In this document: positions 39,848-45,105 of the stretch, in pieces
Layout: each line of letters starts with the position of its first letter
Numbering within the stretch: position 1 is the first letter of the stretch
DNA from: a virus
Length of the DNA: 45,105 nucleotides
Direction: 5' to 3' (one strand)
Virus record (IMG/VR): IMGVR_UViG_3300036851_000459
Coordinates: 1 to 45,105 of that record
Translations under genes and position numbers: made by a program
The notes under the pieces: model-generated
The model's database searches: none
Told to the model about the DNA's origin: nothing
The model's input: the letters and a program-made list of their open reading frames with translations, nothing else

Positions 39848-39876
39848 AAACTAGTGCCATATCAGGGTGTTGTCAA
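39848..39876 (-). promoter_or_regulatory. Leftward early promoter
   Basis: On the minus strand TTGACA (39871-39876, an exact -35 consensus) is followed 17 bases later by TAGTTT (39848-39853). The predicted start is near 39841, three bases before the ATG of the HTH gene. Its -35 lies within the 17-bp palindrome, so a bound repressor would cover it. Confidence 0.65.
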
Positions 39877-39881
39877 CACCC
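39865..39881. promoter_or_regulatory. 17-bp palindromic operator in the immunity switch
   Basis: GGGTGTTG-T-CAACACCC is a perfect palindrome around one central T. It contains the -35 elements of both divergent promoters, so one repressor dimer could control both. The core GTTGTCAAC recurs at 39786-39794 inside the first early gene, which may be a weaker second site. The best candidate to bind it is the adjacent XRE-type repressor or the small HTH protein. Confidence 0.75.
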
Positions 39882-39898
39882 ATGCGGCAACCTAAACT
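39870..39898 (+). promoter_or_regulatory. Rightward promoter for the repressor gene
   Basis: TTGTCA (39870-39875), a 17-base gap and TAAACT (39893-39898) make a reasonable -35/-10. The start would fall near 39905, four bases before ATG 39909, with no room for a ribosome site, so the message would be leaderless, as for lambda cI from its maintenance promoter. The -35 is inside the palindrome. Confidence 0.5.
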
Positions 39899-39908
39899 TG
39901 GCACTCTC

Positions 39909-40329
39909 ATGGTCCAGCCGAAACCGAACGCGCGGCCCGCGCTCCCGGTGGTGGTGGCTGCGAACGTGCGCTTTGAGCGGCTCTCGCAGGCGATCAGCCA
40001 GGAGACGCTCGCCCGGCGGGCGCAGCTCTCCCGAGAGACGATCCGGCGAATCGAAGCCGGGCCGCCTCGAGGATGGCTACTCGATGACGCTGCTGACCCT
40101 CGGCGCGATCGCCGATGGTCTGGGGCTAGACGCGAGCAAGCTGCTCGAGTGGAAGAAGGAAGCTACGCGGGCGTACCTGCATGGCGTTCATCTCGTCTCA
40201 CCCGGTCTGGCCGTCGTCGAGCTGGCCGGGGGACCACCTTCGCGCAAGCGGGCTCCCCGAACGACCCAGCTGCCGCTGGTGAACGTCGTCCCTCCGGCCC
40301 GCTCGGCCCGATCCCCCGAGATCCGCTGA
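39909..40329 (+). pseudogene. XRE-family phage repressor, broken by a +1 frameshift
   Basis: The ATG at 39909 opens VVVAANVRFERLSQAISQET and LARRAQLSRETIRRIEAG, a standard XRE helix-turn-helix. The frame then goes wrong at GGG 40059-40061. In the next frame LEDGYSMTLLTLGAIADGLG and LDASKLLEWKKEATR continue exactly as the second half of an XRE domain, ending at 40329. Removing one G restores IEAG-RLEDGYSMTL and a ~140-residue repressor. The intact version would bind the palindrome at 39865-39881 and hold lysogeny. The insertion may be a real clear mutation or a sequencing error. Confidence 0.78.
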
Positions 40330-40342
40330 CCCTCTCCCCCTG

Positions 40343-41296
40343 ATGACCGTTGCGCCACAAGCCTCCCCCGCAGTAGCGTCCTACGGCACGATGAGCTTCC
40401 CGCCGTCCCGGCGGAGCATCTTCGCGCTGGTGAACGAGTGGGCGGAATGGCTGGGCGCACGGGGGCTGTCCGAGCGGACGATCGACTCCTACTGGCGCTA
40501 CCTGCTCGCGGCCGGCCGCCTCGCCGGCAAGGATCCGCGCGAGTTCTCAGAGCGCGACGTGGTCGAAGTGATGAGCGCCTACCCGGCCAAGGGCGGCGGG
40601 CGCGCAATGGCGATCCGGGCGATGCGGTCGTTCTTCGCATGGGCGGTCGACGTCGAGGTCGCCGAGATGCTCCTGAACCCCGCGCGGAGAATTACGGTCC
40701 CCCGCTCGAAGCTCCCCCCGGCCCCGCGACTGTCGCGCGACGAGCTCGGGGCCGTCTGGACCGCGGCCGAACAGATCGACCCGAGGGCCCGCCCGACACT
40801 GGTCCTGCTCTACTTCACTGGCGCTAGGGTCGGCTCGATCGTCGGCGTGGAGCCCGAGCACATCCGGACCGACCGGCTGGGTGGCCTCTCGATCTACTTC
40901 GCGGTGGCCAAGGGAGACTTCCCCTACGAGCTACCGCTCGAGGCACCCGAGGCGATCGAGGCTGTCGAGGAGCTCCGCGGGCTTCTCGATTGGAAGCCGA
41001 AGATGGCGGTCGCGCGCCGGAGAACGCTCGTCGGCGTGGGCGAGGGCACCGTCTGGAAGTGGGTCTCGAAGGCGGGCGCGCTTGCCGGTGTCCGTGCCTA
41101 CCCACACCTAGTCAGGCACACGATGCTCTCGGACCTGGCGCAGGATCCGGAGGTCGACGTGCGGACGTGGGTCCAAGTCTCCAACCATCGCGACGGATCG
41201 CAGCTCCGGCGGTACGCAGCCGCGTCGGAGCCCCGGATCAGAGGGGCACTCGCCCGGCTCGGCGCGTCACACCCAGGGGATACAGTCCAGACGTGA
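40343..41296 (+). CDS. int: Tyrosine recombinase integrase
   Basis: 317 residues. The N-terminus has a SAM-like core-binding domain (NEWAEWLGARGLSERTIDSY). The catalytic residues are R162 (YFTGARVGSIVGV), K190, H255-x-x-R258 (HLVRHTMLSD), H282 (NHRDGSQLRRY) and the nucleophile Y291. All are present, so the enzyme should be active. It would insert the circular genome at an attP site. I could not identify attP; the region after the gene is coding. It lies next to the broken repressor. Confidence 0.9.
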   Translation: MTVAPQASPAVASYGTMSFPPSRRSIFALVNEWAEWLGARGLSERTIDSYWRYLLAAGRLAGKDPREFSERDVVEVMSAYPAKGGGRAMAIRAMRSFFAWAVDVEVAEMLLNPARRITVPRSKLPPAPRLSRDELGAVWTAAEQIDPRARPTLVLLYFTGARVGSIVGVEPEHIRTDRLGGLSIYFAVAKGDFPYELPLEAPEAIEAVEELRGLLDWKPKMAVARRRTLVGVGEGTVWKWVSKAGALAGVRAYPHLVRHTMLSDLAQDPEVDVRTWVQVSNHRDGSQLRRYAAASEPRIRGALARLGASHPGDTVQT

Positions 41297-42015
41297 AGCG
41301 GTGCAACCGCTGCGGCGCGGAGTTTCCCGCTACCTCAGAACACTTCCAGCGCAACTCCTCGAGCCCAGACGGCCTGAACCGGTCCTGCAAGCCCTGCCGC
41401 CACGAGATTGAGGCCCGCTACCGGGAGAGGCACCGCCCACTGATCCGCACTCGTTGGATTGCCTGGCGCCGAGCGAATCCCGAGAGGCAGCGCGAGCTCG
41501 CGCGTCTGAACCAGGGCAAGCACGCGGCGAAGCACCGGGGGGCTCGACTCGCTGACGCGGCTCGGTGGAGGGACGCGAATCGGGAGCACGTCAACGCCTA
41601 CCAGCGGCAACGACGCCGAGAGAACCCCGAGCTGCATCGGCTGGGGGAAGCCTTGAGGCGAGCTAGGAAGGCAGCGGCCACCGTCGTCGCGTTCACGCGA
41701 AGCTGCTGCGCCGCCGGCTCATGCGCGACCGCGAAGGCCGCCCTCGATCGGCTTGCCAGGCTGGACGTACTCGCTCATGAAGCCGGCCTCGCCCGTGCTG
41801 ATGTTCGCGAGCGGCTCGAGCCAGAGCGTGTCGTTCGTCCGCTTGGGGATCCGGTAGAAGTCGACGTTCGTCTGGTCGTAGCCCCAGGTCCCTTCGAGGA
41901 TCTGGCCCACCTGGTAGTCGGATTCCTCGCCCCTCATGCCTGCGCGCTCCTCTCGAGTTGGGCCAGCCTCTTTCGCTGGCGGCTGATGTTCCCGGACAGG
42001 TTCGCGAGCACGTAG
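41293..42015 (+). CDS. Cys-rich (recombination endonuclease VII-like N-terminus) protein
   Basis: GTG 41293 overlaps the integrase stop. The N-terminus (MKRCNRCGAEFPATSEHFQR, then SCKPCRHEIEARYRERH) is the C-x2-C...C-x2-C zinc arrangement seen in phage endonuclease VII/HNH-like small proteins. The next ~100 residues are Arg/Ala-rich helices. From ~41719 on, the frame overlaps a convincing minus-strand gene, and the sequence becomes less protein-like. The true end is probably nearer 41720, perhaps with a missing stop or frameshift. The N-terminal half is the firm part. Confidence 0.55.
   Translation: MKRCNRCGAEFPATSEHFQRNSSSPDGLNRSCKPCRHEIEARYRERHRPLIRTRWIAWRRANPERQRELARLNQGKHAAKHRGARLADAARWRDANREHVNAYQRQRRRENPELHRLGEALRRARKAAATVVAFTRSCCAAGSCATAKAALDRLARLDVLAHEAGLARADVRERLEPERVVRPLGDPVEVDVRLVVAPGPFEDLAHLVVGFLAPHACALLSSWASLFRWRLMFPDRFAST
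41719..41937 (-). CDS. WGYDQTNVDFY-family small protein, 72 aa
   Basis: VGQILEGTWGYDQTNVDFYR is a signature I recognise from a small protein common in phages and plasmids; its function is not known. KRTNDTLWLEPLANISTG and FMSEYVQPGKP follow. It seems shorter than other members I know, which continue with a basic C-terminal part, so it may be truncated. It overlaps the DUF3560 gene start-to-stop by four bases and runs into the end of the Cys-rich gene on the other strand. Confidence 0.7.
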   Translation of the reverse strand: MRGEESDYQVGQILEGTWGYDQTNVDFYRIPKRTNDTLWLEPLANISTGEAGFMSEYVQPGKPIEGGLRGRA

Positions 42016-42500
42016 GCCGGCATCTGGCCCTTGGCTCCGAGGAACACGGACGAGTGGGCCAGGCAGCTCTCGTAGTCCTGGCGCTGCCGAGCGTCTAGGA
42101 GGTCGAGATTCGGGCTCCCCTTCCGGCAGCTCGCATTGAACGCCTTCACGCGGTCCCGCTCGGCCTCGAGCCCGCCGATCCGCGCCCGCAGGCGCTCGAC
42201 CGCGTCGTCGTCATCGGAGTAGATCGCGTGTTCGGCCGCGCGCTCGATGTTGTCGGCCCGCGAGCGCATCCGCTCGGCCATCTGCGAGCTCTCGACGCTG
42301 TCCCGCATCGACCGATCCATCCGCGCGATGTCGCGCCGGTGGCGGCTTTCGGAGTGGTGCCCGACCAGGATCGGCTGACCGTTCATCACGCCGGCCAGGC
42401 TCTGCACCCGGTCTGACGCGGCGACGGCGCGCTCGGCCCGCTTGTCGGCCCACCCGCGAAGACGCTCGGCCCGTGCCTCGCGCCTCTCCCGGTAGGTCAT
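41934..42500 (-). CDS. DUF3560-family protein, 188 aa
   Basis: ATG 42500 is preferred over 42521 because GAGGAGG lies six bases before it. The protein matches DUF3560: MTYRERREARAERLRGWADK, GQPILVGHHSESRHRRDIAR, SRADNIERAAEHAIYSDDDD and the LRARIGGLEAERDRVKAFN coil. The family is found on plasmids and phages; its role is unknown. It forms a two-gene operon with the WGYDQTN gene, read from a promoter at 42529-42558. Confidence 0.8.
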   Translation of the reverse strand: MTYRERREARAERLRGWADKRAERAVAASDRVQSLAGVMNGQPILVGHHSESRHRRDIARMDRSMRDSVESSQMAERMRSRADNIERAAEHAIYSDDDDAVERLRARIGGLEAERDRVKAFNASCRKGSPNLDLLDARQRQDYESCLAHSSVFLGAKGQMPAYVLANLSGNISRQRKRLAQLERSAQA

Positions 42501-42524
42501 CCCTGCCTCCTCTGTCATCACGAG

Positions 42525-42568
42525 CGCAAGCGTACACTTGCGGGGCCGGACGTGTCAAGTGGGACTTG
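42525..42568 (-). promoter_or_regulatory. Divergent promoter with two operator-like dyads
   Basis: On the minus strand TTGACA (42553-42558), 18 bases, then TACGCT (42529-42534) form a promoter for the DUF3560 operon. Dyad 1, CGCAAG-CGTACA-CTTGCG (42525-42542), overlaps the -10. Dyad 2, CAAGT-GGG-ACTTG (42556-42568), overlaps the -35. The half sites are alike (CAAG / CTTG). The HTH gene starting at 42593 is the natural candidate regulator. Confidence 0.6.
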
Positions 42569-42592
42569 CAGGCCGGGCGACGTTGTGCGACG

Positions 42593-42808
42593 ATGCCCGA
42601 CATGACCGAAGTCCCCCCGATCCGCGTGAAGGCGCTGCGCAAGGCCGACGCCGATAGAGCCGCGGCCGAGGCTCGATACGGGCGGCTCATCGCCGAGATG
42701 GCGGAGCTCTATGGGATCTCGGCCGTGGCTCGCGCGCTCGGAATCAGTAGGCAGGCCGTCCAGGCTCGGCTGAAGTGGATCGCGAAACGATCCGCTGCCT
42801 CGGGATAG
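42593..42808 (+). CDS. Small HTH regulator, 71 aa
   Basis: ATG 42593, or 42602 if the second Met is used. The C-terminal half has a helix-turn-helix (LYGISAVARALGISRQAVQA, then RLKWIAKR). A charged helix precedes it. It is divergent from the DUF3560 operon and its start lies 25-50 bases from the two dyads, which suggests it autoregulates and represses the leftward genes. Confidence 0.7.
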   Translation: MPDMTEVPPIRVKALRKADADRAAAEARYGRLIAEMAELYGISAVARALGISRQAVQARLKWIAKRSAASG

Positions 42809-42879
42809 TTGCAACATCTTCGACCCTGCCCCATGATGCCCCTCAGACGACGGCCCAGCGCCGTCCAAGGGGGAGTCTC

Positions 42880-43263
42880 ATGGGGGAGCAAGCCGACGTC
42901 GCCGATCTGACCGCGACCGAACGCCTCGAAGAGGCTCTGTCGCAAGAGGTTCCGGATCAGGCCCTATACGACCGGCAGCAGCTGAAGAACGCGCTCGCCG
43001 CGATCCGCCAGCAGCTCGCCCAGGAGACCGTGCTCTGGTACGTCGCGGTCAAGCTCGGAGGCGTCCAGGGCACGCACCCCAAGCAGCAGGCGCGCGTCGT
43101 CCTTGAGCTGATGAAGCAGGAGCGTCTGATGGTCGAGCTCCTGGAAGGCGATCTCCCGCTCGAACGGCCCGAGGAGGTCGACGCCGATGAGAAGTTGCTC
43201 ATCGCCAAGCGCCAGATCGTGATGCCAGGTCAACCGGAGCCCCCGACGCCCAACGGTGGCTGA
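42880..43263 (+). CDS. Hypothetical protein, 127 aa
   Basis: ATG 42880 after AAGGGGGAG. Mostly helical (ERLEEALSQEVPDQALYDRQ, LKNALAAIRQQLAQETVLWY, VVLELMKQERLMVELLEGDL), with an acidic then Pro-rich tail. No family recognised. It overlaps the next gene by 8 bases. GTTGCAAC (42808-42815) in the gap before it is an 8-base palindrome. Confidence 0.68.
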   Translation: MGEQADVADLTATERLEEALSQEVPDQALYDRQQLKNALAAIRQQLAQETVLWYVAVKLGGVQGTHPKQQARVVLELMKQERLMVELLEGDLPLERPEEVDADEKLLIAKRQIVMPGQPEPPTPNGG

Positions 43264-43786
43264 TGCCTGCACCTGCCACCCTGAGGGCCCGCTCGTCCAC
43301 CTGCAGGCGTCATGGATCGCGCTCGAGGCCGGAACGAGCCGCTACACCTTCTCGAACCGTCACGTCCAGCGGTTGCTCGATGGCGCGGTGTACGAATCCG
43401 TGCGTGGAATCGACGGCCGGTGGACCTGGATCCCCGATCCGGAGGTCGCGACCGATCCGCACTCGACGTGGGCCGGCCTGGCCTCACTCCTCGAGCTTCG
43501 GGGCGAGCTCGAGTCCGAGGCGGCGATGGTCGTGATGGACCTCGAACGCTGCCAGCACCTGCTCTCACGCCTGCACCCGGACGCGGCCGCGGTGATCGCG
43601 GCTCGGGTGATGAACGACCTGGACGATGACGAGATGGACCAGGCCTTCCCCAAGGGTGGAGGCAGGCCGGACTGGCGTCGGCTCCGGTCCAAGGCCTGTG
43701 CCTGGTTCACGGCCTACCTGCGTGGGCACCCGGTCACGGCCTCGGCCGGACCGAGCTGCGAGAAGGCCTATCGGAGCGCGCGGTGA
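43256..43786 (+). CDS. Hypothetical protein, 176 aa
   Basis: Starts at GTG 43256. The N-terminal region (TSRYTFSNRHVQRLLDGAVY, then RGIDGRWTWIPD) resembles the end of an HTH or excisionase-like fold. The middle and C-terminus are helical (LELRGELESEAAMVVMDLER). An excisionase/regulator-type role is possible; the evidence is weak. It overlaps both neighbours. Confidence 0.62.
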   Translation: MADACTCHPEGPLVHLQASWIALEAGTSRYTFSNRHVQRLLDGAVYESVRGIDGRWTWIPDPEVATDPHSTWAGLASLLELRGELESEAAMVVMDLERCQHLLSRLHPDAAAVIAARVMNDLDDDEMDQAFPKGGGRPDWRRLRSKACAWFTAYLRGHPVTASAGPSCEKAYRSAR

Positions 43787-43993
43787 AGGATTGGTGGCTG
43801 ATCTATACGGTCGCGGAGGGGGGCGACTTCCACGCCCATCCGTGTGACCCCTGAGGACTACGACGCCGTCCGCGAGACTGGTCAGATCCAAGGCGAACCG
43901 GTCGCCTACGTGGCCCTGGCGCGAGCGGTTGACGACTTCGATCTGATCCTCGGCCGGACCCGGCGAGAGCCCCCCGGAGGCGTGCGGAAGTGA
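43783..43993 (+). pseudogene. Small gene with apparent frameshift in a G6 run
   Basis: GTG 43783 opens MKDWWLIYTVAEG and then runs into a stop at codon 24. One frame over, VTPEDYDAVRETGQIQGEPV and AYVALARAVDDFDLILGRTR continue to 43993. The two halves join at the run of six G at 43818-43823: with five G the protein reads on as a single ~69-residue chain. Homopolymer runs are frequent sites of both sequencing error and slippage. Function unknown. It overlaps the HNH gene by four bases. Confidence 0.55.
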
Positions 43994-44268
43994 CAAGGAA
44001 AGCGACCATCCCGGCTACCGTGCGACGAGCACTGGCGCTGCGATATGGGTGTGAACCCGGCTCGCGCGCCGATGCCCACTGCCACTATTGCGGAGCGCCG
44101 GGGCGTATCTGCTGGTTTCAGAGGCACGATGGCTCGCCCTCGGCGTGGGTTCACTTCTCTTTGGAGATGGACCACATCGTGGCGGAGTCGCGCGGCGGCT
44201 CGACCGATGATCCCGAGAACTTCGTCCTAGCCTGCAGGCCATGTAATCGAAGCAAGGGGACGGCGTAG
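43990..44268 (+). CDS. HNH endonuclease
   Basis: 92 residues from GTG 43990. C31-x2-C34 and C82-x2-C85 form the zinc site; LEMDHIVAESRGGSTDDPEN holds D61, H62 and N77, and ACRPCNRSKG closes the domain: a full HNH core. HNH proteins beside packaging genes often help terminase cut cos sites, as HK97 gp74 does. Once circularised this gene lies ~2.4 kb before terS, across the repeat-rich junction, so that role is plausible. Confidence 0.85.
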   Translation: MTRKATIPATVRRALALRYGCEPGSRADAHCHYCGAPGRICWFQRHDGSPSAWVHFSLEMDHIVAESRGGSTDDPENFVLACRPCNRSKGTA

Positions 44269-44269
44269 G

Positions 44270-44503
44270 GTGAGCCTGGCCCTCCGTGAGTCCGTCAGTG
44301 AGTCATTCACTGAGTCAGTCAGTGAGGCACCCAGTGAGTCATTCACTGAGCGGTTCAGTGAGCCTGAGCCCGTTTTCACAAACGCACTAAACGCTTTTGC
44401 CCAAAAGTTTGGCGCAAAGGCAACAGCAAAAGTGGCGCTTGCGGTGGTTGACTACGCCTTCTGCAGACCGCAAGCGGTGCTCGAGCGGTGGCGCTTGCGG
44501 TGA
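44270..44503 (+). CDS. Hypothetical protein with ES-repeat N-terminus, 77 aa
   Basis: GTG 44270. The 12-base tandem array is read in frame as ESVS/ESFT/ESVS/EAPS/ESFT/ERFS. After this, the chain (FTNALNAFAQKFGAKATAKV, ALAVVDYAFCRPQAVLERW) looks like a real helical protein. The coding and the repeat may be overlapping functions of the same DNA. The stop overlaps the next GTG. Confidence 0.5.
   Translation: MSLALRESVSESFTESVSEAPSESFTERFSEPEPVFTNALNAFAQKFGAKATAKVALAVVDYAFCRPQAVLERWRLR
44288..44359. repeat. Array of six 12-bp repeats, GAGTC-x2-TCA-(C/G)-T
   Basis: Six adjacent 12-base units of the form GAGTCATTCACT, with two identical copies (44300 and 44336). Around each, AGTGA-GTCAT-TCACT is an inverted repeat, so the array is also a chain of overlapping dyads. 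A second array in inverted orientation lies at 44843-44890. Confidence 0.8.
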
Positions 44504-44772
44504 CGTGGCGGTGCAGCTTCGGGATCGATCTTGGACGGTGCCAGCAACCCCGGACGACGATAGGCCACGCAGAGTGGCCAAATCTCTGTTTCTTCCACGG
44601 GAAACTCGCGGCCGGTCTGATGGCTTGTCCCGCGGAGGGTTGTTCCAGGTATGCGGGTCACCGGCCCCCCTGCAGTCCCGTGCGTGAGACGCGCCTGACG
44701 ATGACGCCTGACACGATCCTGAACGACGAGCTGATCGAGCTGTCCGCGCTGTTGCGCCGAGAGGGTGCTTGA
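44500..44772 (+). CDS. Cys/His-rich small protein, 90 aa
   Basis: GTG 44500 overlaps the previous stop. Cys and His are spaced as in a double zinc finger: RCSFGIDLGRC, LCFFHGKL, ACPAEGCSRYAGHRPPC. The C-terminus is a short helix (DELIELSALLRREG). It is the last clear gene before the junction. Nucleic-acid binding is possible. Confidence 0.6.
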   Translation: MTWRCSFGIDLGRCQQPRTTIGHAEWPNLCFFHGKLAAGLMACPAEGCSRYAGHRPPCSPVRETRLTMTPDTILNDELIELSALLRREGA

Positions 44773-44932
44773 CCATGCGTGTTACGTTGAAGATGAGAGA
44801 GAGAACATCCCTCCTCGGCCCCGCGCCCCTCCCTGAAGCCCCACTGAGCGATTCACTGAATGACTCACTGAATCGCTCCCTGAATGACTCACGCCTCATT
44901 CACGGGAGGAAGGGAAGGGAAGGGAATTAGAT
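44773..44932. other. Non-coding junction DNA: inverted repeat array and purine tract
   Basis: There is no convincing gene here. It holds the inverted 12-bp array and a purine tract of repeated GGAAG (about 44906-44926). The terminal repeat follows. Low-complexity DNA with repeats beside terminase-side genes fits a packaging site or replication origin. I see no promoter. Confidence 0.55.
44843..44890. repeat. Inverted array of four 12-bp repeats
   Basis: Four units (ACTGAGCGATTC, ACTGAATGACTC, ACTGAATCGCTC, CCTGAATGACTC) are, on the other strand, the same GAGTCATTCAGT family as the array at 44288-44359. The two arrays face each other about 0.5 kb apart, close to the terminal repeat. Confidence 0.75.
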
Positions 44933-45105
44933 CCTAGAAGCATGCGCTTCTGGCGAAGCGCGACCGACGGCAAGCGGTACGGCAAGCGGTACCGCAAGCG
45001 GTGAGAAGCGGTCGATGAAGCGGTGGATCGGGAGGAGACCGATGGAGCCCTCGAAGACGAATGTTGATCCCCCCTCCGAGACGATCCTCGGACAGAACGC
45101 GATGG
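44933..45105. repeat. Right copy of the terminal repeat
   Basis: Matches positions 1-183 except for one substitution and a 10-base shorter AAGCGG region. It includes the start of a second copy of the first gene (ATG at 45042), cut by the window end. The contig therefore covers one full genome plus this overlap. Confidence 0.9.

Noticed and set aside
41297-41720. attP core near the integrase
   Set aside because: No tRNA-like segment or obvious arm-type direct repeats could be identified by eye; host sequence would be required.
44387-44899. 170-codon minus-strand ORF across the junction region
   Set aside because: Its SES-repeat start only reflects the inverted 12-bp array; the rest is Ser/Arg-rich and opposes two overlapping plus-strand genes.
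1-45105. tRNA, rRNA or tmRNA genes
   Set aside because: I looked for cloverleaf-type stems and conserved TPsiC-like sequence on both strands and saw none; a dedicated scan would be needed to exclude a divergent one.

Overview
The window looks like an essentially complete temperate-type phage genome. The first ~183 bases recur, slightly altered, as the last ~173 bases, so the contig closes on itself or the molecule is terminally redundant. The set of genes (terminase, portal, scaffold, capsid, adaptor, collagen-like fibre, internal virion proteins, lysis genes, integrase, repressor) supports this. Base composition is high in G+C, start codons are often GTG or TTG, and genes overlap tightly (ATGA, GTGA, TGATG). 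The secreted Rpf-like muralytic protein, the VldE/M15-like hydrolase and a phiC31 gp3-like protein point to a high-GC Gram-positive (actinobacterial-type) host; that is inference. I find no tape-measure protein or tail-assembly chaperones. Instead there is a run of Gly-rich, basic and membrane-active proteins and a 1410-residue protein, so a short-tailed (podovirus-like) particle is more likely.

Layout. (1) 0.1-4.3 kb, plus strand: small packaging-side ORFs, small and large terminase. (2) 4.3-10.1 kb: portal, scaffold, SU10-type capsid protein and accessory head proteins. A minus-strand LAGLIDADG homing endonuclease gene interrupts this operon at 10.1-10.6 kb. (3) 10.6-21 kb: head completion and tail genes, including two pairs of tandem paralogues, a CAP/SCP-domain protein, a collagen-like fibre with an exact 36-residue repeat, and glycine-rich internal proteins. 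(4) 21.3-25.5 kb: a 1410-aa protein carrying what reads as an intact RelA/SpoT-type (p)ppGpp-synthetase domain. (5) 25.5-28.5 kb: lysis region with two Zn-peptidase-like proteins in tandem, an XhlA-like holin, membrane proteins and a secreted RTX protein. (6) 28.5-39.8 kb, minus strand: early operon with a LuxR-type HTH protein, RuvC-like resolvase, Acb2/Tad1-like nucleotide sponge, secreted Rpf-like protein, DNA methyltransferase, replication protein, tiny membrane proteins, gp3-like protein, Cas4/RecB-type nuclease and secreted proteins. (7) 39.8-41.3 kb: the immunity switch. Divergent promoters share a perfect 17-bp palindrome, next to a repressor gene broken by one extra G and an intact tyrosine integrase. 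(8) 41.3-44.8 kb: Cys-rich protein, a small divergently regulated minus-strand operon (DUF3560 plus a WGYDQTNVDFY-family protein), HTH regulator, HNH nuclease and repeat-rich DNA leading to the terminal repeat.

How it fits together. The palindrome at 39865-39881 would let one repressor control both the leftward early operon and its own gene. With the repressor frameshifted, the sequenced genome should be clear/virulent unless the extra G is an error. The early operon would supply replication, recombination, DNA modification and anti-defence. The plus strand then runs from the integrase through the HNH gene and terminal-repeat region, across the circular junction into packaging, structure and lysis. 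Candidates most worth testing are the RelA/SpoT domain in a probable virion or ejected protein, the Acb2-like sponge, the broken switch, and the inverted 12-bp repeat arrays plus AAGCGG iterons around the genome ends.
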